A stretch of DNA of 64,000 nucleotides from CALEMW01 sp964343835 (GTDB taxonomy: Bacteria; Krumholzibacteriota; Krumholzibacteriia; LZORAL124-64-63), in contig CAYFKR010000008.1 of NCBI GenBank assembly GCA_964343835.1, positions 1-64,000 on the forward strand. The letters run 5' to 3'. Shown piece after piece: positions 1-9,129 of the stretch. Positions within the stretch are counted from its first letter, which is position 1; each line of letters begins with the position of its first letter. A program made the position numbers and the translations under genes. The notes beneath the pieces are model-generated. The model saw only the letters and a list, made by a program, of their open reading frames with translations, searched no databases and was not told the DNA's origin.

Positions 1-506
1 CCGATGCAGTAGTCGGTGCCGAAGACGTCGTTGTCCATGGTCTTGGGGATGGCCATGATCGGGAAGCCGGTCTGGTGCAGGCGCGCCGAGTAGCTCAGGG
101 TGTCGTCGCCGCCGATGGTGATCAGGGCGTCCACGCCCAGGTCCTCCAAGGCTGCCACCACGTGCTCGGTGATGTCCAGCGGGTACGTGTCCCCGTCCTT
201 CTTCACGTGGTCGAACATGTCCTTCTCGCGCATCTTCGCCGGGTTGGTCCGCGACGAGTGCAGGAAGGTGCCGCCGGAGCGGTCGATGGTGCGCACCGTG
301 TTCCACTCGAGGGGCTGGATCCAGGGCTTGTTGAACTCGGGATCTCCGATCTTGTAGGCCGACAGGGCCTCCCAGCCACGCCGCAGCCCGACGACCTCGT
401 AGCCTTCCTGGAGGGCGCGCCACACCACCTGCTTGATGGTGGCGTTCAGGCCCGGCACGTCGCCGCCGCCGGTGAGGATCGCGATCTTCTTCTTGCGGGT
501 CATCAT
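1..506 (-). CDS. pfp: 6-phosphofructokinase, pyrophosphate-type (3' end outside window)
   Basis: Phosphorylates fructose 6-phosphate to the 1,6-bisphosphate in glycolysis. Only the N-terminal 168 codons are present; the C-terminus lies left of base 1. The phosphate-binding start (TGGGDVPGLN, residues 12-21), the GGDD motif (132-135) and PKTMDND (154-160) are visible. In this family ATP enzymes carry GGDG and a Gly in place of Lys155, while PPi enzymes carry GGDD and Lys, so PPi is the probable phosphoryl donor. Two tandem ATGs (506 and 503) are possible starts. The first overlaps the upstream adenosine deaminase stop as ATGA, implying translational coupling, and an AGGAAGG sits about 7 bases before it. 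Confidence 0.9.
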   Translation of the reverse strand, partial: MMTRKKKIAILTGGGDVPGLNATIKQVVWRALQEGYEVVGLRRGWEALSAYKIGDPEFNKPWIQPLEWNTVRTIDRSGGTFLHSSRTNPAKMREKDMFDHVKKDGDTYPLDITEHVVAALEDLGVDALITIGGDDTLSYSARLHQTGFPIMAIPKTMDNDVFGTDYCI

Positions 507-1543
507 GAGCCGACCTTCCTGTCGTTCCAGCTGCGGCAGCCTTCGCGGAGGAAGGTCGCCTGTCCGGACATCCGCGCGATGGCGCGCACGTCGTCCTCGG
601 TGAAGTCGAAGAGCTCCATGGCGAGCTCGTATTCGCGGGAAAGGGTCGTGGAGGAGACCGTCGGGTTGTCGGTGCAGAGGGCCACCTTCACCCCCGCCTC
701 CAGGAACCGCGGCAGCGGGTGGTTTCGCAGGTCGTCCACGGCGCCGGTCTGGATGTTGGAGCTGAGGCAGACCTCCACCACCACGCCGTCGGCCGCCAGC
801 CGCCTGATCAGCTCGGGGTCGCGTCCGGCGCTGGTGCCGTGGCCGATGCGCTCGGGCCCCAGGTTGTCCAGGGCCTCCCAGATGCGCTCCGGCCCCTCGC
901 TCTCCCCCGCGTGGACGGTCTTGTGCAGCCCCATGGCGGTGGCGAGTTCATAGGCCTCGTTGAAGAGCAGCGGCGGGAAGGGAGCCTCGGGACCGGCGAT
1001 GTCGAAACCGATCACCCCGACGCTGGAGTGGTACTCCTCCTTCTCGCCCAGGATCTCGCGCAGCAGGATCTTGGCCATGTTGCCGCCGTGGCTCCGCATG
1101 GCGATCACGATGATCCCCGCCTGGAAATCCGGATGCTCGCGCTGGAACTGCTGCAACCCCTTGCGGGTGGCGTTCAGGCACTGGCGGTTGCTCAGGCCGG
1201 CGCGGCGGTGGATCAGCGGGTTGATGCGCAGTTCGAGCAGACGGATGCCGTCGGCGTAGGCGTCCTCGGCGATCTCGTAGGCGATGCGCTTGATGGTGTC
1301 GTAGAACTGGGTGTACTGCAGAGGCACGTGGAACTTGTCGAGGTAGTCCATGAGGGACTTGTCCTCTTTATCGTCCCATTCGAGATAGCGGCGGAACTGC
1401 TCGAAATCGAGGCCGGGAACGGCGCTGTAGTACTTCTCGGACATCTCCCACAGGGTGGCGGGCCGGATCGAGCCGTCGAAATGGCGGTGCAGCTCGGCCA
1501 GCGGCAGGGAGCGGATGAATTCTCGGCGGGATTCGGGGGTCAT
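503..1543 (-). CDS. add: adenosine deaminase
   Basis: Deaminates adenosine (or a related purine) to inosine in purine salvage. The 346-residue TIM-barrel amidohydrolase shows the metal-binding LHRHFDG near the N-terminus, then HAGES, the GHG motif in ERIGHGTSA, CLSSN and CTDNP (NTDDP in classical enzymes) near the C-terminus. The frame is open to 1606, but GGAGGA five bases before the ATG at 1543 sets the start there. It overlaps the phosphofructokinase start by four bases. The HRH first motif and CTDNP leave room for adenine or aminofutalosine deaminase specificity, which sequence alone does not settle. Confidence 0.88.
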   Translation of the reverse strand: MTPESRREFIRSLPLAELHRHFDGSIRPATLWEMSEKYYSAVPGLDFEQFRRYLEWDDKEDKSLMDYLDKFHVPLQYTQFYDTIKRIAYEIAEDAYADGIRLLELRINPLIHRRAGLSNRQCLNATRKGLQQFQREHPDFQAGIIVIAMRSHGGNMAKILLREILGEKEEYHSSVGVIGFDIAGPEAPFPPLLFNEAYELATAMGLHKTVHAGESEGPERIWEALDNLGPERIGHGTSAGRDPELIRRLAADGVVVEVCLSSNIQTGAVDDLRNHPLPRFLEAGVKVALCTDNPTVSSTTLSREYELAMELFDFTEDDVRAIARMSGQATFLREGCRSWNDRKVGS

Positions 1544-1618
1544 GGCGTCCTCCGGAAACGGGATCGTTTCGGGGGCAAGGTAGCCGATGGAGGGCGGGGT
1601 GTCCACCTGCGGGGTGTG

Positions 1619-1652
1619 AAAAAGGGGCGAGGCGGGTGGCCTCGCCCCTTTT
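1619..1652 (-). terminator. intrinsic terminator
   Basis: A perfect 10-bp stem (GGGGCGAGGC, 1624-1633, with GCCTCGCCCC, 1639-1648) and a 5-base loop is flanked by A5 on the left and T4 on the right. Read on the minus strand it is followed by a T5 tract, so it ends the beta-propeller transcript at 1668. Confidence 0.85.
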
Positions 1653-1667
1653 CGTGGGGCCGGGGGG

Positions 1668-3914
1668 TTATTTCAAGAGGACCATCCTGCGGGATTCGAC
1701 CCGGTCGCCGGAGCGCAGGCGGGCGAGGTAGACGCCTGCGGGCATGGGGCGACCGGAATCGTCGAGGCCGCGCCAGGTGCGGGTGTGGTTGCCGGGGGGC
1801 AGGGCTTCGTCGAGCAGGGTGCGGATGCGGCGGCCGGCGAGGTCGTAGACCGAGAGCTCGGCGTGGCCGGGGTGGTCGAGCGTGAAACTGATCTCGGTCG
1901 CAGGATTGAAGGGATTCGGCCAGACCTCCACCACGAACGGAGATGCCGGCCCGTGATCTTCCACACCCGTCCCGACCGGCGGCTCGTCCAGGCAGTCGAG
2001 CTTCCATGCCGAAACCATCGCATCATGGACCCCGAAGAACGCATCGCCGTTGACGCCGACACCCCTGAACGGTTCCGTCGCCTCGAAGCCGCCCTTGATC
2101 ACCGGCAGCGACGGGTCCTGGACATCGTACACGTCCACACCGTCGGATCCTGTCCAGGCGTACAGGATGTCGTGGCCGAGGGCCATCTGGTAGATGGTGG
2201 TCGGCGGGACGATGTAGGTCTCATGGACGGGCGCGGCCCCGGGCACCGCCGTGAACAGATCCAGGGCCGTGGTCATCCGCACGACGATCATGTCGCCGAC
2301 GGCCTGGACCTCCTCGGGAGGCGCGATGAGCGTGGCCGAGCCGGCGAGGGTCGGCGCGAGGGGGTCAGCCAGATCGTACACGTCGAGCCGGTGCCCTCCG
2401 ATATCCGAGACGCACACGCAGAGGCGGTCCGCGGTGGCGGCCATGGCGACAGCGTCTTCACCGTAGAGATTCGACGACAGGACCGGAACGAGGGGGTCCG
2501 TCAGGTCATAGATGTCCAGGGTGCCGTAGGCCGACCGGTTGTCGAGCCGGTACAGGGCGTTGCCGGATCCGGTGATCCAGCGATCGATGCCCGTAGTTCC
2601 GGCCAGGGTTCCGGTGGCCCATTCGTAGACCTCGCCGGGTACGTAGACGAGGTCGTTGTGGATGTAGGCATTGCCTATGCCGGGATAGCTGCCGCCATCG
2701 GGTGACCATGCATTGAAGGTCGCCAGTGAAATAATGGAATCAGGATTCGAAACATCGAATGACTCCATCAGGCCCCAGTCCACATCACCCATGTATTCGC
2801 CTCCCACATGGGCGAAACTGCACACCACCACACCGTCGCCCACGGCGATGTCGGAACCCGTCTCCATGGCGCCATTGCTGCTGCTCTCGAGATCCCTCAG
2901 GCCGGTCCCCGCCTGACCGTCGAGATCATGGAAGACGACGTCCGAGCCGTCCGAGACGTAGAGTCGCCCGCCGGCCAGGTACATGTCGTTGCAGACATAG
3001 GAGGTCGGAAGAGTCAGGACCTCGTCGCCGGTCATCGCATCGCGAACCGAGATCGTCCCGTCCGATGCCACGCACACGTAGGTCTCGCCGCCGACGACTG
3101 TCACGGGATCCTGGCCGCCACTGCCGGACATGACCGTGGCCCAGGTGTCGACGTCCCGCACTCTCCACGAGTAGATGTTCGCATAGAGGAATTCATCGTA
3201 GTAGGAGTCGACGTAGATGACGTGGATGCCCGACACATCGAAATCGGCCATTCCCGACAAGTAGTAGTCGGCGTCCCCATCGTCGTAGACCATGACGGGA
3301 TTCGCGGGGTCCGTCACGTCCCAGCCCCGCTTCAGCGGCGCTCCTGAGTAGGCGGTCCAGCACACGACGTTTTCCACGTCCACGTAGTCGGCGCCGTTGT
3401 GGAAGTCGCCGCCCGCGGGCGGGTCGTACGAGATCGCCGCCACCTGAACGGGGTTCGCGGGATCGGCCACGTCCAGGATCCGCAGGGTGTCCGAGTCGGC
3501 CCAGTAGCAATGGGTGCCGTCGGCGTCGACGCCCCTGGCCGACGAGCCCGAAGGCAGGATCGTCAGGGTCGCGGGGGTCAAGGGGTCCGAGAAGTCGAAG
3601 ACATGCAGGCCCGCCGGCCCGGCGGTGGCGAACGCAACGTCTCCGAGCAGGGCGACATCGGTGATGGTGCTGCCCGCGACGGTCGTCCCGAGGAGGACAG
3701 GTACGCCGTCCGTACCGATCTCGAACCAGTTGAGGGTCGCTCCGGCGCCGACGGCCAGATGGGCGCCGTCGCCGTCGATGGCGCGGACGTTGCCGCCGGT
3801 GGCCGCGACCGTGGTGGAGAGCGGTGAGGGGAAGCCGTAATCGAAGCAGGGTTGTTGGGCTGCAGCAGCGGACCACATCAGCAGGAATACGAAAACGACG
3901 GAAGAGACACGCAT
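1668..3914 (-). CDS. secreted LVIVD-repeat beta-propeller with C-terminal sorting domain
   Basis: A 748-residue exported protein. Residues 1-20 form a signal peptide ending in AAAAQQ. The body is built of roughly 45-residue repeats of the form 'V.DL.DPL.P.L.G', as in LVIVD beta-propeller proteins. The last 85 residues (WPNPFNPATEISF, VYDLAGR, GVYLARL, SRRMVLLK) form the FlgD-Ig/sorting-type domain common on surface proteins of FCB bacteria. An AGGAGG six bases upstream supports the ATG at 3914. It is a paralogue of the next gene upstream, and both mature proteins begin near CFDY. The ligand or role is unknown; surface attachment or export through a type IX-like route is inferred. Confidence 0.82.
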   Translation of the reverse strand: MRVSSVVFVFLLMWSAAAAQQPCFDYGFPSPLSTTVAATGGNVRAIDGDGAHLAVGAGATLNWFEIGTDGVPVLLGTTVAGSTITDVALLGDVAFATAGPAGLHVFDFSDPLTPATLTILPSGSSARGVDADGTHCYWADSDTLRILDVADPANPVQVAAISYDPPAGGDFHNGADYVDVENVVCWTAYSGAPLKRGWDVTDPANPVMVYDDGDADYYLSGMADFDVSGIHVIYVDSYYDEFLYANIYSWRVRDVDTWATVMSGSGGQDPVTVVGGETYVCVASDGTISVRDAMTGDEVLTLPTSYVCNDMYLAGGRLYVSDGSDVVFHDLDGQAGTGLRDLESSSNGAMETGSDIAVGDGVVVCSFAHVGGEYMGDVDWGLMESFDVSNPDSIISLATFNAWSPDGGSYPGIGNAYIHNDLVYVPGEVYEWATGTLAGTTGIDRWITGSGNALYRLDNRSAYGTLDIYDLTDPLVPVLSSNLYGEDAVAMAATADRLCVCVSDIGGHRLDVYDLADPLAPTLAGSATLIAPPEEVQAVGDMIVVRMTTALDLFTAVPGAAPVHETYIVPPTTIYQMALGHDILYAWTGSDGVDVYDVQDPSLPVIKGGFEATEPFRGVGVNGDAFFGVHDAMVSAWKLDCLDEPPVGTGVEDHGPASPFVVEVWPNPFNPATEISFTLDHPGHAELSVYDLAGRRIRTLLDEALPPGNHTRTWRGLDDSGRPMPAGVYLARLRSGDRVESRRMVLLK

Positions 3915-4017
3915 GTCGGACCTCCTGGTATACGTTGTTTGATATCGCGTCGTCGGTCCGGTCCGCGGGCCCGGACCTGATCCCGGAATCTTATCACGTC
4001 GCAGACGGTGGCGGCGC

Positions 4018-6228
4018 CTATTTGATCAACGCCAACTTCCTGGACGTCACACCTGACGGCGACTCCAGCCTCAGCAGGTAGACGCCGGCCGGGCACGCCT
4101 CGCCATCGGCATCCATCCCGTCCCAGACCGCGGTATGGGTACCCGCCTCCATCGCACTCGAGACGATCACATCGACCCGACGACCGGCCACGTCGTACAC
4201 GGCCAGTTCGACCTCGCCCGGCCGATCGAGCGTGAAGGACACGGTCGTCGTCGGATTGAAGGGATTCGGCACCGCCGCCCCCAGCGCGAATCTCCCCGCC
4301 GCCGGCACCGGCTCCGGCTCCTCGTTCCCCACCGGATCCCCGCACTGCAAGGCCATGGCGATGAGCCCGCCCGACAGGCCCAGAACCCGCCCGTGGGCGA
4401 TTCCGAACCCGGCCGAGGGGCCCCCGAAGCTCGCCGCACCGATCTCCGACGGCGCGCCGGGGTCGGTCATGTCGAACACGTGGACCTCGCCGCGGTCGTC
4501 CATGCCGTAGAGCAGGGGATCGGAGGCTTCGAAGTGTCTGATCGAGCCCGATGCGAGGGCGGCCTGGGGCATCGGCACGTCCGGGCTGGAGATGTCGAAG
4601 ACCGTGAGTCCGCCTTCTCCGCCCACCACCAGGTGATTGCCGAGAACGATCGCGGTTTCGCCGTCGCCTGCCCAGTCGTAGCCGGCCACGAGCGTCGGTG
4701 CGAGCGGGTCGGCTATGTCCAGGACATGGAGCCGGCCGCTCGAGACGGCGTACAGTCGGTCGCCCGTTTCGGCGACGCCACGGACCCGCGCCCCGACGAC
4801 GACTTCCGTTGTCTCGAGCGGCGCCGTGGGGTCGGCCATGTCATAGACCTTCAGCGCCGACGACGTCGCCGAGTAGACGGCCGTGGATCCGACCGACCAG
4901 GCCCCGTACCACGAGAAGGGATGGCTGCCGACCTCCTCGCCCGTCGGCCAATGCGTGGTGCCGAAGAGATGGTACAGGTACTCGCCGCGGAGAAGGGCGA
5001 GGGACTGCCACTCGCCGTAGAAGGACGCCATCCCCGGGAGGGAGACCGGCATGTCGGGGTCCGAGATGTCGAAGACGAGGACCGCCCCGTACGGCACGTC
5101 GCCCGGGTCGCTCCAGTAGCCATCGCCCACCGCCACGAAGGCCCTGTCCCCCGCCACCATCATCCCGCCGACTTCCGGCCAGGAGACCGTGGCCGAACCC
5201 GTCAGGACCTCGAGGCCGGACCAGGAACCCTCATAGCGGTCGATGCCGCCGCCGTGCCCGACCCAGGCCGCACCACCCCTGACGGCCAGGTCTCGGATGG
5301 AGCCTTCGACGGAACGGGACGCCATCGGTCCGAACGTACCGTCGGCCCGGTCGCCCCACGCCATGATCCCGGTCTCGGTGGCGCCCACCGGTACGCCGTC
5401 CGCCACGCGCAGGCCCCTGACGTACGGCGTGGACGCTCCCTCCGACAGGACGAGGGAGTCCCGGTCCGCTGCGAGCCTACGGGCGGAATAGCTCCAGCGG
5501 GTATAGCCGCCGATGGGATCGTCGTAGTAGGAGTACGAGCCGAGGATCGCCACGCCCCAGGCGTCGCCCATGGCCACGTTCACGTAGCGCTGGCCCCAGT
5601 AGCCGTCGTCCGACGTCGTGATCTCGTCGAGCAGCACGGGTGCCGTGAGGTCCGTCACGTCGTAGAGGCGGAAGAAGCCGCGGCCGGTCACCCAGCAGCG
5701 GTCACCGTCCACGAAGACGTCCGCGACATCGTCCTCGTCGATCATGCCGATCTGCACGGGCGATGCGGGGGTCGACACGTCGTAGACGCGCAGCCCCGCC
5801 GCCCCGAACTGCCAGACCCAGAGCTGATCGCCGTGCAGCGCGAGCTCGACGGCCGTGTACAGGAACGACGTCTGGAAGACCACCTCCGGATGAGCCGGAG
5901 TGGACCAGTCCATCGCCATGAGTCCGCCGTAGTTGGAGAGGTAGACGACCTCGTCGACGATGACGATGTCATAGGCCTGGTTCGTGGTCACCGCGGTGTC
6001 GCCCAGCACGACGGCGTTGCCGGCCTGGTCGAGGGAGCACCAGACGAGGGTGCCCGAGGTGGTGCGGTAGCAGAGGCGGTCGTTCGACGCATCGAGGGCG
6101 AGGACGGCGTTGCCGTCTGCGACGACGGGGGTGCGGTCGGGCATTCGGGCGTAGTCGAAGCAGTCGACGGCCGCACACGGGACAGCCATGGACACGAGGA
6201 GGACGGGCAACAGGCAACGGAAGATCAT
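4018..6228 (-). CDS. secreted LVIVD-repeat beta-propeller, paralogue of its neighbour
   Basis: A 736-residue exported protein with signal peptide (residues 1-20, ending CAAVDC). The same 'YDMADPTAPLETTEV'-type propeller repeats and the same C-terminal domain (VPNPFNPTTTVSF, VYDVAGRR, GVYLLRL, SRKLALIK) are present. The frame is open to 6288, but the ATG at 6228 is preceded by CGGAG at about 7 bases and directly starts the signal peptide. It lies 104 bases upstream of its paralogue on the same strand with no visible terminator between, so the two are probably cotranscribed copies of one duplication. Function unknown. Confidence 0.82.
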   Translation of the reverse strand: MIFRCLLPVLLVSMAVPCAAVDCFDYARMPDRTPVVADGNAVLALDASNDRLCYRTTSGTLVWCSLDQAGNAVVLGDTAVTTNQAYDIVIVDEVVYLSNYGGLMAMDWSTPAHPEVVFQTSFLYTAVELALHGDQLWVWQFGAAGLRVYDVSTPASPVQIGMIDEDDVADVFVDGDRCWVTGRGFFRLYDVTDLTAPVLLDEITTSDDGYWGQRYVNVAMGDAWGVAILGSYSYYDDPIGGYTRWSYSARRLAADRDSLVLSEGASTPYVRGLRVADGVPVGATETGIMAWGDRADGTFGPMASRSVEGSIRDLAVRGGAAWVGHGGGIDRYEGSWSGLEVLTGSATVSWPEVGGMMVAGDRAFVAVGDGYWSDPGDVPYGAVLVFDISDPDMPVSLPGMASFYGEWQSLALLRGEYLYHLFGTTHWPTGEEVGSHPFSWYGAWSVGSTAVYSATSSALKVYDMADPTAPLETTEVVVGARVRGVAETGDRLYAVSSGRLHVLDIADPLAPTLVAGYDWAGDGETAIVLGNHLVVGGEGGLTVFDISSPDVPMPQAALASGSIRHFEASDPLLYGMDDRGEVHVFDMTDPGAPSEIGAASFGGPSAGFGIAHGRVLGLSGGLIAMALQCGDPVGNEEPEPVPAAGRFALGAAVPNPFNPTTTVSFTLDRPGEVELAVYDVAGRRVDVIVSSAMEAGTHTAVWDGMDADGEACPAGVYLLRLESPSGVTSRKLALIK

Positions 6229-6286
6229 GTCGGCTCCGGGGGCTGGTCGATCCGTGATCTGATCGTCATCGCTTCGCAATGACGAC

Positions 6287-6316
6287 ATTCTATCAGATGG
6301 ACGGTCCGACCCCCAA
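6287..6316 (-). promoter_or_regulatory. candidate extended -10 promoter for the propeller pair
   Basis: On the minus strand, TTGGGG (6316-6311) and TGATAGAAT (extended -10; hexamer 6292-6287) are separated by 18 bases, about 60 bases upstream of the ATG at 6228. It lies in the 167-base gap between this gene and divergent nadE. Confidence 0.45.
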
Positions 6317-6395
6317 TCCTACGATCCCCAAAAAACATCGACACCCCCCCGAACCCCACCTATCCTGTCCCCACGCCACATCCACGGAGGGACCC

Positions 6396-7385
6396 ATGAC
6401 TGATTTCCACCGCAACGTCCTCGACCTGGACCTCGACGCCACGGTCGACCACATCTGCAGCCGCATCCGCGAGCTCGTCTCCCGCACCATGCTGCGCCGC
6501 GGCGCCGTCGTCGCCATGAGCGGCGGCATCGACAGCAGCGTCACGTCGGCCCTGGCCGTCGCGGCCCTCGGCCCGAAGAAGGTCTTCGGACTGATGCTGC
6601 CGGAGCACGACTCCAGCGGCGAGAGCACGCGCCTCGGGCGCCTGCTGGCCGAGCACCACGGCATCGAGTACGCGGTGGAGGACATCGCGCCGGCCCTGGA
6701 CGGGCTGGAGTGCTACGCCCGCCGCGACGAGGCCTACCGCGAGGTCTTCCCGGAGTACGGCGAGGGCTGGAAGGCCAAGATCGTGCTGCCGGGCGGGCTG
6801 CTCGAGTCCGACCGCATGAACGTGTACCGGTTGGTGGTGCAGGATCCCGACGGCAACATGCACGAGGAGCGCCTGCCGGTGGCCGCCTACCTGCAGATCG
6901 TCGCGGCCACCAACTTCAAGCAGCGCATCCGCAAGACCATGGAGTACTACCACGCCGACCGCCTGAACTACGCGGTGCTCGGCACGCCCAACCGGCTGGA
7001 GTACGACCAGGGGTTCTTCGTGAAGAACGGCGACGGGTCCGCGGACATCAAACCCATCGCCCACCTCTACAAGACGCAGGTCTACGCCCTGGCGCGCCAC
7101 CTCGGCCTGCCCGACGAGATCTGCAGCGTGATCCCCACCACCGACACCTACTCCCTGCCCCAGGGCCAGGACGAGTTCTACTTCGTGCTGCCCTACCCGC
7201 AGATGGACCTGCTGCTGTGGGCCTACAACCACGGCGTGTCGGCGGAGGCGGCGGCTCCGGTCATGGAGCTCGAGGCCGTCCAGGTGGAGCGCGTGTACAA
7301 GGACATCGACCGCAAGCGGGCCACCACGCGCCCACTGCACCTGCCTCCCCAGCTCGTGGAGAAGGTGCCGGAGATCTCCTTGTAA
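6396..7385 (+). CDS. nadE: NH3-dependent NAD+ synthetase
   Basis: Adenylates nicotinic acid adenine dinucleotide and amidates it with ammonia, the last step of NAD synthesis. The 329-residue protein has the N-type ATP pyrophosphatase loop SGGIDSS near residue 48, the GTPNRLEYDQGFFVKNGDG segment and the PIAHLYKTQVYALARHLGLP helix typical of NadE. There is no nitrilase-type glutaminase domain, so free ammonia or another subunit must supply nitrogen. The upstream in-frame extension to 6279 is rejected because CGGAGG lies five bases before the ATG at 6396. It is divergent from the propeller genes and stands alone before the Rrf2 regulator promoter. Confidence 0.92.
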   Translation: MTDFHRNVLDLDLDATVDHICSRIRELVSRTMLRRGAVVAMSGGIDSSVTSALAVAALGPKKVFGLMLPEHDSSGESTRLGRLLAEHHGIEYAVEDIAPALDGLECYARRDEAYREVFPEYGEGWKAKIVLPGGLLESDRMNVYRLVVQDPDGNMHEERLPVAAYLQIVAATNFKQRIRKTMEYYHADRLNYAVLGTPNRLEYDQGFFVKNGDGSADIKPIAHLYKTQVYALARHLGLPDEICSVIPTTDTYSLPQGQDEFYFVLPYPQMDLLLWAYNHGVSAEAAAPVMELEAVQVERVYKDIDRKRATTRPLHLPPQLVEKVPEISL

Positions 7386-7396
7386 CTCATGGGGAC

Positions 7397-7424
7397 TTGA
7401 AGCGTCGGAAGAATGAGCTATCAT
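7397..7424 (+). promoter_or_regulatory. candidate sigma-70 promoter of the Rrf2 gene
   Basis: TTGAAG (7397-7402) and TATCAT (7419-7424) with a 16-base spacer lie 44 bases upstream of the GTG start. Rrf2 regulators commonly bind their own promoters, but no clear palindrome is visible here. Confidence 0.5.
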
Positions 7425-7467
7425 TGAGGAGTCCGACGATGCTGTTTATTGAAAGGACGACACGGTC

Positions 7468-7926
7468 GTGAGAATCACCACCAAGGTCCGTTACGGCCTG
7501 AGGGCCCTTCTGCAGATCGCCGTCACCTACGACGGCAATCCCGTGCCCCTGAGCTCCATCGCCGAGTCGCAGGAGATCAGCCGCAAGTACCTGGAGCAGC
7601 TCGTGGCGTCGCTGCGCAAGGCCGACCTGATCGGCAGCCGCAAGGGCGTCCGCGGAGGCTACTTCCTGGTGAAGGAGCCCAAGGACATCTCCCTGTGGGA
7701 CGTGTTCTGCACCCTCGAGGGCTGCGCTCCCCTGGTGGACTGCGTGCCCAACCCCGAGACGTGCAACCGCGCCGACTTCTGCACCACGCGCGGCATCTGG
7801 GAGCTGCTGGATCAGAAGCTCCAGGAATTCTGGGAGGGCTTCACCCTCCAGGACCTCATCGATCGCCTGCCGGAGATCGAGGAAACCATGGATTCCGGCC
7901 GCTCGCTTCCCCAGCTGAAGAACTGA
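7468..7926 (+). CDS. Rrf2-family transcriptional regulator with cysteine cluster
   Basis: A 152-residue winged-helix regulator. The N-terminus MRITTKVRYGLRALLQIA and the wing KGVRGGYFL are hallmark Rrf2 features. Five cysteines follow at residues of roughly 80-110 (CTLEGCAPLVDC...TCNRADFC); C-x5-C spacing here resembles the Fe-S ligands of IscR/NsrR, so it may sense Fe-S supply, redox state or nitric oxide. The start is GTG at 7468 with AAAGGA upstream. It has its own promoter and a terminator downstream. Nearby isc/suf genes are absent, so targets cannot be inferred from context. Confidence 0.88.
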   Translation: MRITTKVRYGLRALLQIAVTYDGNPVPLSSIAESQEISRKYLEQLVASLRKADLIGSRKGVRGGYFLVKEPKDISLWDVFCTLEGCAPLVDCVPNPETCNRADFCTTRGIWELLDQKLQEFWEGFTLQDLIDRLPEIEETMDSGRSLPQLKN

Positions 7927-7970
7927 GCTTCAGGATTTGACCTGAGGTAAATTACCAGCGAGATTCCGAC

Positions 7971-7998
7971 GACGGCCGCCTCCGGGCGGCCGTCTTGC
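7971..7998 (+). terminator. intrinsic terminator after the Rrf2 gene
   Basis: A perfect 10-bp stem, GACGGCCGCC (7971-7980) with GGCGGCCGTC (7985-7994), and a 4-base loop, is followed by TTGCATTT. Confidence 0.65.
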
Positions 7999-8124
7999 AT
8001 TTCAACGGTACGCCGTGAAAAACACGTGATTTCGCGGGGTTTCAGCCTGTCGAACGGTTGACAACCTCCCGATCCGTGACAACCTTTCGACCAGATCGTC
8101 CTCAACGACCCGGAGAGGTCACCC

Positions 8125-9129
8125 ATGGACTTCACCAGCCGCCTCCGCGACCAGGCCGCCCGAACGGGTGCGTCCATCGCCTTGCCCGAGATCGACGACG
8201 ACCGGACCCTCCGTGCGGCCGCCGCCCTGTGCGACGCCGGCATCGTGCGCCCCGTGCTCGTGGGCGCCGCCGACCAGGCCCTCGACGGGCTGCGCCGCCT
8301 CGACCTCTCCCCCGACGGCATCGCCTTCACCGACCCCGCCACCGACGCCGCCCGCGACGAGCTCGCCGCCGCCTACCACCGCAAGCGCGAGCGCAAGGGC
8401 GTGACCGCGGAGCAGGCCCGCGAGGCCGTCCGCGACCCGCTGCTGTACGCCGCCCTGATGGTGGACGCCGGCCGCGCCGACGGCATGGTGGCCGGCGCCG
8501 TCAACAGCACCGGCGACGTGCTGCGGGCCGGGTTCCAGGCCATCGGCACCGCCCCGGGCTGCTCCATCGTCTCGAGCTGTTTCGTGATGGTCCGCCCGGA
8601 CTGGGAGATGGGCACCGACGGCATGATCGTGTTCGCCGACTGCGCCGTGAACCCGAACCCGGACGCCGCCCAGCTCGCCGACATCGCCGCCGCCACCGCC
8701 GACACGGCCCGCGCCCTCTGCGGCTTCGAGCCGAACGTGGCCATGCTCAGCTACTCCACCGGCGCCAGCGGTGCCGGCCCGGACGTGGAGAAGGTGGCCG
8801 AGGCCGTGCGCCTGGTGCGCGAGCGCGCCCCGCAGCTGCAGGTGGACGGACCGTTGCAGGCCGACGCCGCCCTGGTCGCGGCCATCGGCGAGCGCAAGGC
8901 CTCCGACAGCCCCGTGGCCGGCCGCGCCAACGTGCTGGTCTTCCCGGATCTCGACGCCGGCAACATCGGCTACAAGCTCGTCCAGCGCCTCGCGGGCGCG
9001 GAGGCCGTGGGCCCGGTCATGCAGGGCATGGCCCGGCCGATCAACGACCTCTCCCGCGGCTGCAGCGTGGACGACATCGTGAACGTGGCGGCCATCACCG
9101 CCCTGCAGGGAGCCGTGGCGCGGACGTGA
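8125..9129 (+). CDS. pta: phosphate acetyltransferase
   Basis: Interconverts acetyl-CoA and acetyl phosphate. The 334-residue protein has the short Pta form without the N-terminal DRTGG/AAA domain. It contains DGMVAGAVNSTGDVLRAG, the mid-protein MLSYSTGASG and the C-terminal NVLVFPDLDAGNIGYKLVQRLAG, GPVMQGMARPINDLSRGCSVDDIVN. The ATG at 8125 follows CCGGAGAGG. Its TGA overlaps the acetate kinase GTG start as GTGA, so the two proteins are coupled and form the acetate overflow or ATP-yielding acetate pathway (and its reverse). Confidence 0.95.
   Translation: MDFTSRLRDQAARTGASIALPEIDDDRTLRAAAALCDAGIVRPVLVGAADQALDGLRRLDLSPDGIAFTDPATDAARDELAAAYHRKRERKGVTAEQAREAVRDPLLYAALMVDAGRADGMVAGAVNSTGDVLRAGFQAIGTAPGCSIVSSCFVMVRPDWEMGTDGMIVFADCAVNPNPDAAQLADIAAATADTARALCGFEPNVAMLSYSTGASGAGPDVEKVAEAVRLVRERAPQLQVDGPLQADAALVAAIGERKASDSPVAGRANVLVFPDLDAGNIGYKLVQRLAGAEAVGPVMQGMARPINDLSRGCSVDDIVNVAAITALQGAVART

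Noticed and set aside
4135..6282. Long plus-strand frame opposite the second propeller
   Set aside because: Antisense to a protein with clear propeller repeats and signal peptide.
8058..8063. TTGACA before pta as a promoter
   Set aside because: No matching -10 box; repeated TGACAACC is noted but unsupported.
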